This document shows, piece after piece, positions 9,099-17,868 of a DNA stretch of 64,000 bases (within the stretch, counting starts at the first letter, position 1; every line of letters begins with the position of its first letter). The notes beneath the pieces are model-generated. The model saw nothing but the letters and a program-made list of their open reading frames with translations. It ran no database searches and had not been told where the DNA came from. The stretch spans positions 18,234 through 82,233 of the forward strand of contig JASCPF010000007.1 in assembly GCA_029959325.1 (NCBI GenBank), read 5' to 3'. A program made the position numbers and the translations under genes. The DNA is from Microbacteriaceae bacterium PS02068 (GTDB taxonomy: Bacteria; Actinomycetota; Actinomycetes; Actinomycetales; Microbacteriaceae).

Positions 9099-9509
9099 AT
9101 GAGCGCACGCTCCAAGGCGCGCAAGCGCGCCCTCGACATCCTGTACCAGTCCGACATCCGCGGTGACGAGCTCGCCGTGACCCTCGCCGCAGAGGCGAAG
9201 CGCGCGGCGAGCGAGCCCGCCCGTGAGGCCTCGTGGCTGTACGCCCGCGAGATCGTCGACGGCGTCATCGACAACGGCGACGCGATCGACGAGCAGATCG
9301 TCACTCACGCGCGCGACTGGAAGATCGAGCGCATGCCCGCCGTCGACCGCGCGATCCTGCGCATCGGCGTCTGGGAAGTCCTCTTCAACGACGAGGTGCC
9401 GACCGCGGTCGCGATCGACGAGGCGGTCGAACTCGCCAAGGAGTTCTCGACCGACGATTCCGGCTCGTTCGTGCACGGCGTGCTCGCGCGTATCGACCGG
9501 GCCGGCTGA
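9099..9509 (+). CDS. nusB: Transcription antitermination factor NusB
   Basis: All-helical RNA-binding protein that with NusE (S10) binds boxA and supports rRNA antitermination. The 136-residue product has the family N-terminus SARSKARKRALDILYQSDIR, the MPAVDRAILRIGVWEVLFND core and the C-terminal VPTAVAIDEAVELAKEFSTDDSGSFVHGVL. Arg/Lys-rich positions at the N-terminus match the RNA-binding face. The efp-nusB order is the common actinobacterial one; in many relatives pyrR follows directly, but here three extra genes lie between. Confidence 0.97.
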   Translation: MSARSKARKRALDILYQSDIRGDELAVTLAAEAKRAASEPAREASWLYAREIVDGVIDNGDAIDEQIVTHARDWKIERMPAVDRAILRIGVWEVLFNDEVPTAVAIDEAVELAKEFSTDDSGSFVHGVLARIDRAG

Positions 9510-9546
9510 CGCGGCACTGTCGGAGCGGGCGGGCAGGATGGATGCC

Positions 9547-12500
9547 ATGACCGCGCCCATCGTGCCCGACGCCGCCGTGCGCGCCGCGGCCTTCGGGTAC
9601 GCCTACGAGCGCGGCGTCGCCTATGCCCGCGAAGGCGCCGTTCGCCGGGTGACGTGGGATGCCCCGAGCCGCACGATCACGGGTCTCGTGGCCGGGTCGG
9701 CACGCCAGCTGTACCGCGCCACCATCACCCTCGTCACGAGCGACGACGCCTCGGGCGTCCGCGTCGCCGCGACCCGCTGCTCGTGCCCGATGCAGAGCGA
9801 GTGCAAGCACGTGGTGGCGACGCTGCTGCGCAGCAACGCCGGCGCGTCGGGGCCCGTGGTGACGGAATCGTGGGTCGATCCCGCCGCCCGTCGTCCGGCG
9901 GCGATGACACCGGCGATGACCCTGGGACGCTCCGTGCCCGCGTCGCCCCAGCCGGTCACCTGGCGATCGGTCCTGTTGCCCCCGGACCGGGGCGATGCCG
10001 CGGTGCTCGCGCTGGGCGTCGAGCTGCGCGTCCGCGAATCGGCGTCGGTGGCGCACTGGGGCCCGCGCCGGATGCGCACTGCCGTCGCCGCCGACCTCGC
10101 GGGCGAGCACTCCGACGACGCGCACCGGCGCGCCGACCTGTGTGTCGGGCTTCGCCCCCTGAGCCGCAGCCGAACGACCGGGGCATGGGTGCGCGCCGAG
10201 GTGTCGTGGGACTCGCTGCGCCGCGATGCCGGTGCGTTCCGTGCCGACCAGCGGCGCTGGCTCATCGAGCTGTACGGCATCGCCTACGACGCACGTCTGC
10301 TCGCGGGCGTCCGCGACGACTCGGACTGGCTCACGCTCGACACCGTGACCTCGACACTGCTCTGGGATCATCTGGGCGACGCCCAGCGAGTCGAGCTGCC
10401 CATCGTGTCGGCCGCGAAGAAGCAGAGCGTGATGCTGACGACGACCGCGACCGCCGCCGCCCGCATCACGGCGGCCGAGCCGGGCGGGCTGCGACTCGCG
10501 CCCGAGATCACGGTCGACGGCACGCTGGTCGACCCCGCGGACGCGCACCCCATCGGCGAGACCGGCCTCTACGTCGCCGAGCGGGCGGCACCGGGCATCC
10601 GGCTCACGCTGGCCGCCGTGCCGCTCGGTGAGGGCGTGCGAGCCCTGCTCGACGCCGGTCGCACGCTCGAGATCCCTGAGAACGAGACCGCGGCGTTCAC
10701 CCGCGAGGCGTACCCGCGGCTGCGTCGCTCGGGCCTCGTGCTCACCGCGCCCGACGTCACGCTGCCCGAACCGGAGCCCACGACGATGGTCGCGACGGTT
10801 CACTTCCGCGCGCGCGACGCCGTGGAGTACCGCCTGGACTGGCTGCGCGAAGGGACCACGCGCGAACCGTGGGCGGCACACTCCGACGGTGACGAACCCG
10901 AGGCTCTGCTGCGCAGCGAGGTCCGCAGCGCCTGGGCGGCCGCGCCGGAACTGCCGTTCGCGCCCTTCGCGGCGCTCACCGGGGTCGACGCGGCCGAGTT
11001 CGTCGACCTCGTCCTGCCGTCACTCGAGCAGACCGAGGGCGTGCGGGTCGAGATCATCGGGCAGCGGCGGGAGTATCGCGAGTTGCGGGGCGATCCGCGG
11101 ATCACGGTGAAGACGGTCGAAACCGACGATCCGGACTGGTTCGACATGGGCTTCCTCGTGGAGATCGACGGGCGCAGCATTCCGTTCCGCCCCCTGTTCA
11201 CCGCGCTCGCGCTGCGTCAGAAGAAGATGCTGCTCACCGACGGCAGCTACTTCTCGCTCGCACACCCGGGTCTCGACCGCCTGCGCGAACTGCTCGACGA
11301 GGCCGCCGAACTCGCCGAGTGGGACAACACGCCGACCATCAGCCGCTATCAGCTGCCGCTGTGGGAGGAGTTCGAAGACCTCGCCGACGAGGCCCTGCCT
11401 GCCGTGACCTGGCGAAGCGCCGCCGATGACCTGCGCTCCGCGGGCACGCCGGCACCCACACCCCCGCCCGCGGCCCTGCACGCCCAGTTGCGCCCGTACC
11501 AGCAGGAGGGCCTCGACCGCCTCGCGCTGTGGTGGCGGCACCGGCTCGGCGGCATCCTGGCCGACGACATGGGCCTCGGCAAGACCCTGCAGGTGCTCGC
11601 GCTGCTGGCGCACGCCCGCGAGCAGGGCGAGCGGCGCCCATTCCTCGTCGTCGCGCCGACCTCGGTGCTCGGCACCTGGCGCGACGAGGCCGCGCGATTC
11701 ACCCCCGACCTGCGTGTGCACGTGCACGGGTCGACGACCGCCAAGACCGGAGAGCCGCTCGCGCCGGCCGATGCCGACCTGGTGGTGACCTCGTACACGG
11801 TCATGCGCTTGGACGAGGATGCCTTCGTCGCCGCCGACTGGGCGATCATCGTGCTCGACGAAGCGCAGTTCGTGAAGAACCCGGCGACGCGCCAGCATCG
11901 CGCCGTGCGGAGCCTGCGTGCCGACATGGTGCTCGCCGTGACCGGTACGCCGCTCGAGAACTCGCTCACCGAGCTCTGGGCGATCCTGTCGCTGACCTGC
12001 CCCGGGCTGTTCGCCTCGGTGCGGAGGTTCCGTGAGGACTACGTCAAGCCGATCGAGAAGGGAAAGGTGCCCGAGAACGAAGAGGGCACGCCCTACCGCG
12101 AGAAACGGCTCGCCCGCCTGCGCACGCGCCTGCGGCCGTTCGTGCTGCGCCGCACGAAAGAGCTCGTGGCACCGGAGCTGCCCGATCGTCAGGAGCAGGA
12201 GCTTCGGGTCGACCTGTCGCCCGCGCATCGCGCGATCTACGACACCGTCCTGCAGCGCGAGCGACAGAAGGTGCTGGGGCTGCTCGCCGATCTCGACAGC
12301 AACCGGTTCATCGTCTTCCGCTCGCTGACGCTGCTGCGGATGCTCGCGCTGGCGCCCTCGCTCGTCGACGCCGGCGACACGGGCATCGCCTCGTCGAAGC
12401 TCGAGGCACTGCGCGAGCGGCTGCGCGAGCTCATCGCCGAGGGGCACCGCGCGCTCGTGTTCAGCCAGTTCACGTCGTATCTCGATCTCGTGCGACAGGA

Positions 12501-12897
12501 CCTCGAGGCGCACGGCATCGCCTACGAGTACCTCGACGGCTCGACGCGGCGGCGCAGCGACGTCATCTCGGCCTTCCGCGCGGGAACGGCCCCGGTGTTC
12601 CTGATCAGCCTCAAGGCCGGCGGGTTCGGCCTCACCCTCACCGAAGCCGATTATGTGTTCCTGCTCGACCCGTGGTGGAACCCCGCCGCCGAAGCACAGG
12701 CGATCGATCGCACCCACCGCATCGGCCAGACGCGGCCGGTGAACGTGTATCGGATGATCGCGTCTGGCACGATCGAAGAGAAGGTCGTGGCCCTGCAGCA
12801 GCGCAAGGCACGCCTGTTCCGCTCGGTGCTCGGCGAAGACGATCTCTTGGCGCGCAGCCTCACCGCCGACGACATCCGCGGGCTTCTCGAGCCCTGA
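9547..12897 (+). CDS. SWIM zinc-finger SNF2-family DNA-dependent ATPase (RapA/HepA-like)
   Basis: The 1116-residue protein combines an N-terminal SWIM-type zinc motif (CSCPMQSECKH, about residues 77-87) with a long middle region and a C-terminal SNF2 motor. Motor motifs seen: Q-region LRPYQQEGLDRLALWW, Walker A DDMGLGKT (about 673-680), DEAQ box LDEAQFVKN (about 770), motif V LKAGGFGLTLTEADYV and motif VI DRTHRIGQT (about 1053-1060). This fits a DNA translocase that remodels protein-nucleic-acid complexes; its actual partner is unknown. ATG 9547 was preferred over the in-frame ATG at 9538 because AGGATGG then has normal spacing. It lies between nusB and an MBL-Rieske gene, with a terminator-like hairpin at its stop codon. 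Confidence 0.9.
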   Translation: MTAPIVPDAAVRAAAFGYAYERGVAYAREGAVRRVTWDAPSRTITGLVAGSARQLYRATITLVTSDDASGVRVAATRCSCPMQSECKHVVATLLRSNAGASGPVVTESWVDPAARRPAAMTPAMTLGRSVPASPQPVTWRSVLLPPDRGDAAVLALGVELRVRESASVAHWGPRRMRTAVAADLAGEHSDDAHRRADLCVGLRPLSRSRTTGAWVRAEVSWDSLRRDAGAFRADQRRWLIELYGIAYDARLLAGVRDDSDWLTLDTVTSTLLWDHLGDAQRVELPIVSAAKKQSVMLTTTATAAARITAAEPGGLRLAPEITVDGTLVDPADAHPIGETGLYVAERAAPGIRLTLAAVPLGEGVRALLDAGRTLEIPENETAAFTREAYPRLRRSGLVLTAPDVTLPEPEPTTMVATVHFRARDAVEYRLDWLREGTTREPWAAHSDGDEPEALLRSEVRSAWAAAPELPFAPFAALTGVDAAEFVDLVLPSLEQTEGVRVEIIGQRREYRELRGDPRITVKTVETDDPDWFDMGFLVEIDGRSIPFRPLFTALALRQKKMLLTDGSYFSLAHPGLDRLRELLDEAAELAEWDNTPTISRYQLPLWEEFEDLADEALPAVTWRSAADDLRSAGTPAPTPPPAALHAQLRPYQQEGLDRLALWWRHRLGGILADDMGLGKTLQVLALLAHAREQGERRPFLVVAPTSVLGTWRDEAARFTPDLRVHVHGSTTAKTGEPLAPADADLVVTSYTVMRLDEDAFVAADWAIIVLDEAQFVKNPATRQHRAVRSLRADMVLAVTGTPLENSLTELWAILSLTCPGLFASVRRFREDYVKPIEKGKVPENEEGTPYREKRLARLRTRLRPFVLRRTKELVAPELPDRQEQELRVDLSPAHRAIYDTVLQRERQKVLGLLADLDSNRFIVFRSLTLLRMLALAPSLVDAGDTGIASSKLEALRERLRELIAEGHRALVFSQFTSYLDLVRQDLEAHGIAYEYLDGSTRRRSDVISAFRAGTAPVFLISLKAGGFGLTLTEADYVFLLDPWWNPAAEAQAIDRTHRIGQTRPVNVYRMIASGTIEEKVVALQQRKARLFRSVLGEDDLLARSLTADDIRGLLEP

Positions 12898-12909
12898 CCG
12901 GCTCGCTTT
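12888..12909 (+). terminator. Probable intrinsic terminator after the SNF2 gene
   Basis: CGAGCC, a 6-nt loop and GGCTCG form a 6-bp stem followed by CTTTT. The hairpin overlaps the stop codon of the upstream gene. The stem is short but has the T run that most hairpins in this window lack. Confidence 0.5.
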
Positions 12910-12947
12910 TCCCGGCTGGTCGGCGGGGAGGCATCCACCGTCCCGCG

Positions 12948-12953
12948 TAGACT
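12948..12953 (+). promoter_or_regulatory. Candidate -10 box (TAGACT) for the MBL-Rieske gene
   Basis: TAGACT fits TANNNT and lies 27 nt before the ATG at 12981. The resulting short leader contains AGGAAGGA as ribosome site. It sits just after the SNF2 terminator, marking a new transcription unit. Confidence 0.5.
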
Positions 12954-12980
12954 CGACGCCCAGGAACAGGAAGGATCCGC

Positions 12981-14540
12981 ATGCGCATCACAGGCCTCGG
13001 CCACGCCGGAATGTTCATCGAGACGACCGGGGGATCGATCCTCTGCGACCCCGTCCTCGGGCCCAGCTTCTTCGGATCGTGGTTCCCGTTCCCCGACAAC
13101 CGGGGCCTCGACTGGGAGCGCTTCGGCGCCGCCGATTTCCTCTACGTCTCGCACCGGCACCGCGACCACTTCGACCCGGCGCTGCTCGAGCGCTACGTGC
13201 GGAAGGACATCCGCGTGCTGCTGCCCGCGTATCCGACCGACGATCTCGAGGCCGATCTGCGCGCCCTCGGCTACGAGAACCTGATCTACACGCAACCCGG
13301 CGAGACCCTCGAGTACGAGAACGGCCTGAAGATCATGGTGACGCCCCTGCGCGCCCCGAGCGACGGCCCGATCGGCGACTCGTCGCTGTCGGTCGACGAC
13401 GGCACCGCGTCGATCCTCAACCAGAACGACGCGCACCCGCTCGATCTCGAGAAGCTGCTGGCGTTCTCGAAGCCCGACGCGTATTTCACCCAGGTGTCCG
13501 GCGCGATCTGGTGGCCGATGGTCTACGACCTGCCGCAGGATGCCAAGGTCAACTTCGCCCAGCTCAAGCGCGACGCGCAGAACAAGCGCGCGATGTACTA
13601 CATCGAGAAGGTGGATGCCGCGCACGTTTTCCCCATGGCGGGGCCGCCGATGTTCCTGCGCGAAGACCTGTTCCGCTACAACGGCTACGGGCTCGAGAAC
13701 GACTCGATCTTCACGGATCAGCGCCAGTTCCTGGCCCACATGGCCGTGGAGCGGCCGGCCCAGAAGGGCTATGAGTTCGTGCCGGGCACGCAGGTCGACC
13801 TGCTCGACGGCGAGGCGACGGTCACCCAGACGCTCTACACCGCCGACGAGATCGACCACATCTTCGACGAGAAGTGGGAGTACCTGGCATCCCAGCGCGA
13901 CTCCCGTCAGAGCGAGGTGACGGCCGAGATCGCGCGGCGTGCCGAGGTTCTGCCGCCCGCCGAGATGCTCGCAGCGATCAAGGAGTGGTGGGAGCCGCTG
14001 CTGCGCCGGGCGAAGACGATCCGGACGGGCGTCGGCGGCAACGTGCGCTTCCGCATCGGCGAGCTCGACATGGTCGTCGACTTCCCGAAGGCGAAGGTCC
14101 GGGAGTACGCGGGGGAGGAGTGCCTCTACTGGTACACGATCCCCGCCGACCTCGTCTCGACGAACATCGCCGATCACGAGATCGACTGGTCGAACTCGAT
14201 CTTCCTGTCGATGCAGTTCGAGGTCGGCCGGTCGGGCAAGTTCAACGAGTTCCTGACGACGTTCCTCAAGTGCCTCTCTCGCGACCGCATCGAATACGTC
14301 GAGAACTGGTACGCCGAGCAGTCCGACCAGACCGAAGACGCCGAGCTCGGCGACTGGACCGTGCAGCGGCGCTGCCCGCACCTGCGCGCCGACCTCACCA
14401 AGACCGGCACCATCGAGAACGGCGTGCTCACGTGCGCCCTGCACGACTGGAAGTGGGATCTCGCGTCCGGCCAGTGCCTGACGACACCGGGGCATCCCAT
14501 CCGCGCATCGCGCGTCATCGAGACCGCGCCCGCGGGATGA
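12981..14540 (+). CDS. MBL-fold metallohydrolase fused to a C-terminal Rieske [2Fe-2S] domain
   Basis: The 519-residue protein starts with an UlaG/CMAH-like metallo-beta-lactamase fold: GHAGMFIETTGGSILCDP and the metal motif SHRHRDHFD (H58, H60, D62, H63). The last 60 residues form a Rieske cluster site, C465-P-H467 then C485-x2-H488 (CPHL ... CALHDW). The middle (about 300-460) resembles a lipid/sterol-carrier-like helper region only loosely and I do not name it. CMP-Neu5Ac hydroxylase has the same two domains but in the opposite order, so this is a different architecture. A redox-linked hydrolase or oxygenase is likely; the substrate is unknown. The ATG of the next membrane protein overlaps its stop, suggesting a functional pair. 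Confidence 0.85.
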   Translation: MRITGLGHAGMFIETTGGSILCDPVLGPSFFGSWFPFPDNRGLDWERFGAADFLYVSHRHRDHFDPALLERYVRKDIRVLLPAYPTDDLEADLRALGYENLIYTQPGETLEYENGLKIMVTPLRAPSDGPIGDSSLSVDDGTASILNQNDAHPLDLEKLLAFSKPDAYFTQVSGAIWWPMVYDLPQDAKVNFAQLKRDAQNKRAMYYIEKVDAAHVFPMAGPPMFLREDLFRYNGYGLENDSIFTDQRQFLAHMAVERPAQKGYEFVPGTQVDLLDGEATVTQTLYTADEIDHIFDEKWEYLASQRDSRQSEVTAEIARRAEVLPPAEMLAAIKEWWEPLLRRAKTIRTGVGGNVRFRIGELDMVVDFPKAKVREYAGEECLYWYTIPADLVSTNIADHEIDWSNSIFLSMQFEVGRSGKFNEFLTTFLKCLSRDRIEYVENWYAEQSDQTEDAELGDWTVQRRCPHLRADLTKTGTIENGVLTCALHDWKWDLASGQCLTTPGHPIRASRVIETAPAG

Positions 14541-14944
14541 GATTGGATCCGCTCCATCTCGTCGACGTCTTCGTCTACCTCGTCGTACTGAACCTCGCCG
14601 TGCAGTTCGTGCCGGGGGTGATCTCGGAGAGCTTCGCGATGTCGCTGCTGACGGCGATCATGCTCAAGGTTGTGCTCGAGGGAGTCCTGCGGCTGAAGAA
14701 GATCGTGCTGGCGCGCTTGCGGGGCGCGTCGACGGGTCTGCGGAAGGCCACCTCGGTCGTGATGCTCGTGCTGCTGCTGCCGGGCAGCAAGTTCGCGGTG
14801 CTGTACCTCGAAGACCTGCTTTTCGGCGATGCGGTGAGCCTGGGCGGATTCTGGTCCGTCGCGCTGCTCATCATTGCGCTCACCGGGGCGCGAGCGGGCG
14901 TGCGTCGGCTGCTGAGCCCGTCGGCCACGCCGAAGATCGGCTAG
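14537..14944 (+). CDS. Small multi-pass membrane protein coupled to the MBL-Rieske gene
   Basis: 135 residues with about three hydrophobic helices (near 8-30, 70-90 and 100-120) and a basic loop LKKIVLARLRGASTGLRK between them, which by the positive-inside rule should be cytoplasmic. I do not recognise the family. The ATG at 14537 overlaps the upstream stop in an ATGA, a mark of translational coupling, so it may anchor or serve the MBL-Rieske protein at the membrane. Its stop TAG lies within the TAGGCT -10 candidate for the pyr operon. Confidence 0.75.
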   Translation: MRLDPLHLVDVFVYLVVLNLAVQFVPGVISESFAMSLLTAIMLKVVLEGVLRLKKIVLARLRGASTGLRKATSVVMLVLLLPGSKFAVLYLEDLLFGDAVSLGGFWSVALLIIALTGARAGVRRLLSPSATPKIG

Positions 14945-14947
14945 GCT
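14942..14947 (+). promoter_or_regulatory. Candidate -10 box (TAGGCT) of the pyr operon
   Basis: TAGGCT fits TANNNT and overlaps the stop codon of the preceding gene. A start about 7 nt downstream would give a 5' leader of roughly 50 nt containing the whole PyrR-type hairpin at 14967-14998. No convincing -35 is visible. Confidence 0.5.
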
Positions 14948-14966
14948 GGGCGAGGAACCACAGCAA

Positions 14967-14998
14967 CCTTTAACACCGTCCTGTGAGGCGGAGAAGGG
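14967..14998 (+). promoter_or_regulatory. PyrR-binding RNA hairpin that can sequester the pyrR ribosome site
   Basis: The loop region TCCTGTGAGG (14979-14988) fits the PyrR binding-loop consensus UCCNGNGAGG. It is closed by CCG (14976-14978) with CGG (14989-14991); the consensus outer A...U positions are replaced by a matched C...G pair, which keeps the pairing. Below an internal loop, CCTTT (14967-14971) can pair with AAGGG (14994-14998), which is part of the AAGGGAG ribosome site of pyrR. No T-rich terminator follows. This matches the translational-repression type of PyrR control described in Mycobacterium smegmatis: UMP/UTP-bound PyrR would stabilise the hairpin and hide the ribosome site. 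Confidence 0.8.
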
Positions 14999-15006
14999 AG
15001 CGGCGG

Positions 15007-15552
15007 ATGACCGGTATCGAGTCCACTCGCACCGTCATGCACGCAGCCGACATCAGCCGGGCGCTGACTCGGATCTCGCACGAGATCCTCGAGTCGAACA
15101 AGGGCCCCGATGGCCTCGTGATCCTCGGCATCCCGACCCGCGGCGTCGCGCTCGCAGAGCGCATCGGTGGTCTGCTGGCCGAGATCTCCGGCACGGCGGT
15201 GCCGGTCGGAGCCCTCGATGTCACGATGTACCGCGACGATCTGCATCGCAATCCGACACGCACGCCGCACCCGACCGACATCCCCGCGGGAGGGATCGAC
15301 GGCAAGACCGTCGTGCTCGTCGACGACGTGCTCTTCTCCGGAAGGTCGATCCGCGCCGCGCTCGACGCGCTGAACGACATCGGCCGGCCCGCAGCGGTGC
15401 GCCTCGCGATCCTCGTCGACCGCGGGCATCGCGAGCTGCCGATCCGCCCCGACTTCGTCGGCAAGAACCTGCCGAGTGCGCGCACCGAGCGGGTCAACGT
15501 GCACCTCGTCGAACACGACGGCGAAGAGTTCATCACGATCGAGGGACGGTGA
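15007..15552 (+). CDS. pyrR: Pyr operon regulator / uracil phosphoribosyltransferase PyrR
   Basis: RNA-binding regulator of pyrimidine synthesis with a PRTase fold and weak uracil phosphoribosyltransferase activity. The 181-residue protein has the PRPP-binding loop [32 protein letters not shown] and the basic segment [19 protein letters not shown], which lies in the family's RNA-contact region. ATG 15007 has GGAG 6 nt upstream; an upstream in-frame GTG at 14983 was rejected because it falls inside the regulatory hairpin loop. It heads pyrB-pyrC-carA-carB-pyrF and presumably controls its own messenger through the hairpin just upstream. Confidence 0.96.
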   Translation: MTGIESTRTVMHAADISRALTRISHEILESNKGPDGLVILGIPTRGVALAERIGGLLAEISGTAVPVGALDVTMYRDDLHRNPTRTPHPTDIPAGGIDGKTVVLVDDVLFSGRSIRAALDALNDIGRPAAVRLAILVDRGHRELPIRPDFVGKNLPSARTERVNVHLVEHDGEEFITIEGR

Positions 15553-15562
15553 CGATCCACTC

Positions 15563-16537
15563 ATGAGGCACCTGCTCGACACCAAGACGCTCAGCCGCGA
15601 CGACGCGCTGCGCATCCTCGACGTCGCCGAAGACATGCGCGACACGCAGTCGCGTGAGATCAAGAAGCTGCCGACGCTGCGCGGCAAGACGGTCGTGAAC
15701 CTCTTCTTCGAAGACTCCACGCGCACCCGCATCTCGTTCGAGGCGGCCGCGAAGCGCCTGAGCGCCGACGTCATCAACTTCTCTGCGAAGGGATCGTCGG
15801 TCAGCAAGGGCGAGTCGCTGCAGGACACCGCGCAGACGCTGCAGGCGATGGGGGCGGATGCTGTCGTCATCCGCCACGGCGCCTCCGGCGCGCCGCACAC
15901 CCTCGCGACCAGCGGCTGGATCTCGGCCGGCGTCGTCAACGCCGGCGACGGCACGCACGAACACCCCACGCAGGCACTGCTCGACGCGTTCACGATCCGC
16001 AAGCGCCGCTTCGGCGACGACAGCCGCGGCAGAGACCTCAGCGGGACTCGTGTGACGATCGTCGGCGACATCCTGCACTCGCGCGTCGCCCGCTCGAACG
16101 TGTGGCTGCTGACCACGCTCGGAGCCGAGGTGACGATCGTCGCGCCGCCGACCCTTGTGCCGCAGGACCTTTCGGCGTGGCCCGTGCAGGTCGAATACGA
16201 CCTCGACGAGGCGATCGCGGCGCAGCCCGATGCGATCATGATGCTGCGCATCCAACTCGAACGCATGAACGCGGCGTATTTCCCCACTGAGCGGGAGTAT
16301 TCGCGGCGCTGGGGCCTGGATGCCGCGCGTCTGCGCACCCTGCCGGAAGGTAGCATCGTCATGCACCCCGGGCCCATGAACCGGGGTCTGGAGATCTCCG
16401 CCGACGCCGCCGATTCGCCGCAGTCGACTGTGCTGGAGCAGGTCGCGAACGGCGTCTCGGTGCGGATGGCGGCGCTGTATCTGCTGCTGACCGGCGAGCG
16501 GGAACACGCCCACGGGGCAGAGGAGGAATCCCGATGA
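15563..16537 (+). CDS. pyrB: Aspartate carbamoyltransferase catalytic subunit
   Basis: Condenses carbamoyl phosphate with aspartate to carbamoyl aspartate, the committed pyrimidine step. The 324-residue protein shows the carbamoyl-phosphate site [28 protein letters not shown] with the loop lysine, [14 protein letters not shown] and the late MHPGPMNRG. No pyrI regulatory gene is present, as expected in actinobacteria. ATG 15563 gives the usual MRHLLDT-like N-terminus. The stop overlaps the pyrC ATG (ATGA). Confidence 0.97.
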   Translation: MRHLLDTKTLSRDDALRILDVAEDMRDTQSREIKKLPTLRGKTVVNLFFEDSTRTRISFEAAAKRLSADVINFSAKGSSVSKGESLQDTAQTLQAMGADAVVIRHGASGAPHTLATSGWISAGVVNAGDGTHEHPTQALLDAFTIRKRRFGDDSRGRDLSGTRVTIVGDILHSRVARSNVWLLTTLGAEVTIVAPPTLVPQDLSAWPVQVEYDLDEAIAAQPDAIMMLRIQLERMNAAYFPTEREYSRRWGLDAARLRTLPEGSIVMHPGPMNRGLEISADAADSPQSTVLEQVANGVSVRMAALYLLLTGEREHAHGAEEESR

Positions 16538-17868
16538 ATCTTCGACAAGCTCAGGAGCCGGTGACGGTCGTCCGCGGAGCACGACTCAGCGGCACGGATG
16601 CCACCGACCTGATCGTCGCGGGCGGCGTGATCGCCGAGGTCGGCACCGGCCTCAGCCGCGCCGGGGCGACCGTGATCGATGCCGACGGGCTCATCGCGCT
16701 GCCCGGCCTCGTCGACCTGCACACGCATCTGCGCGAACCCGGCTACGAGGCATCCGAGACGATCCTCTCGGGTTCGCGTGCGGCAGCCGCCGGCGGCTAC
16801 ACGACCGTCTTCGCGATGCCGAACACCTCCCCGGTCGCCGACACCGCGGGTGTCGTCGAGCAGGAACTCGCCCTCGGCGAAGCCGCCGGCTACGTGCACG
16901 TGCAGCCCATCGGCGCGGTCACGGTCGGCCAGAAGGGCGAGCGACTCGCCGAGCTCGGTGCCATGGCATCCTCTCGCGCCCGCGTGCGCGTCTTCAGCGA
17001 CGACGGCTTCTGCGTCTTCGATCCGCTCATCATGCGGCGCGCGCTCGAGTACGTGAAGGCGTTCGACGGAGTCGTCGCCCAGCACGCGCAGGATCCGCGC
17101 CTGACCGAGGGCGCCCAGATGAACGAGGGCACCGTCTCTGCCGAACTCGGCCTCGCCGGCTGGCCCGCGGTCGCCGAAGAGTCGATCATCGCGCGCGACG
17201 TGCTGCTCGCCGAGCACGTCGGCTCGCGGCTGCACGTCTGCCACCTCTCCACGGCGGGGTCGGTCGACATCATCCGCTGGGCGAAGAAGCGGGGCGTGAA
17301 CGTCACGGCCGAAGTCACGCCGCACCACCTGCTGCTCACCGAAGAGCTCGTGCGCGGCTACGACGCGCGCTTCAAGGTCAACCCGCCGCTGCGCCGCGAC
17401 GAAGACGTCCAGGCCGTGCGCGAAGGGCTCGCCGACGGCACGATCGACATCGTCGCGACCGACCACGCCCCGCACCCCGCCGAGAGCAAGTCGTGCGAGT
17501 GGCAGGCCGCGGCGAACGGGATGGTGGGCCTCGAATCGGCGCTGCGGGTCGTCCACCAGGCGATGGTCGAGACCGGCCTGATGACCTGGGAGGACGTCGC
17601 CCGCGTGATGTCCGCCGCTCCGGCACGGATCGGCCGGCTGGACGATGCCGGCACGGCGCTCGTCGAAGGCGCCCCGGCATCCTTCACCCTCTACGACGCG
17701 GCACCCGTGCGCACCTTCGAGCGGGGCGACCTGCGCGGGCTCAGCGTCAACTCGCCCTACCTCGGGCGCGAGTTGCCGGGAGAGGTCCGCTGGACGTTCT
17801 TCCGCGGCGCGCCCACGGTGGCGGAGGGCCGTGTGGCCGAGACGATGTCGGCGGGAGACGCCGCATGA
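16534..17868 (+). CDS. pyrC: Dihydroorotase
   Basis: Zinc enzyme that cyclises carbamoyl aspartate to dihydroorotate. The 444-residue class I protein has the metal motif [12 protein letters not shown], an FAMPNTSP block, the histidine segments QHAQDP and CHLSTAGS, and ATDHAPHP with the catalytic aspartate. The usual carboxylated lysine of class I enzymes is not evident in the YVKAFDG region by eye beyond that lysine itself. The first coding residues ([10 protein letters not shown]) are written by a type A REP-like element at 16540-16559, so the N-terminus is a repeat-derived leader ahead of the conserved start VVRGARL. Confidence 0.95.
   Translation: MNLRQAQEPVTVVRGARLSGTDATDLIVAGGVIAEVGTGLSRAGATVIDADGLIALPGLVDLHTHLREPGYEASETILSGSRAAAAGGYTTVFAMPNTSPVADTAGVVEQELALGEAAGYVHVQPIGAVTVGQKGERLAELGAMASSRARVRVFSDDGFCVFDPLIMRRALEYVKAFDGVVAQHAQDPRLTEGAQMNEGTVSAELGLAGWPAVAEESIIARDVLLAEHVGSRLHVCHLSTAGSVDIIRWAKKRGVNVTAEVTPHHLLLTEELVRGYDARFKVNPPLRRDEDVQAVREGLADGTIDIVATDHAPHPAESKSCEWQAAANGMVGLESALRVVHQAMVETGLMTWEDVARVMSAAPARIGRLDDAGTALVEGAPASFTLYDAAPVRTFERGDLRGLSVNSPYLGRELPGEVRWTFFRGAPTVAEGRVAETMSAGDAA
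16540..16559 (+). repeat. Type A REP-like element inside the pyrC N-terminal codons
   Basis: CTTCGACAAGCTCAGGAGCC matches the carB copy at 20845-20864 at 18 of 20 positions. It overlaps codons 3-9 of pyrC directly after the pyrB/pyrC ATGA overlap. Confidence 0.75.

Noticed and set aside
12981..14540. CMP-N-acetylneuraminate hydroxylase
   Set aside because: It shares the two domains but in reverse order, and there are no sialic-acid genes nearby; the name would over-claim.
14983..15006. GTG at 14983 as the pyrR start
   Set aside because: It lies inside the PyrR-binding loop; ATG 15007 has a proper GGAG at the right distance and gives the family N-terminus.
14941..17556. 871-residue open frame on the minus strand through the pyr genes
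   Set aside because: It mirrors pyrR, pyrB and pyrC codon for codon and has an Arg/Val/Asp-rich composition typical of antisense frames in high-G+C DNA; no family motif appears.
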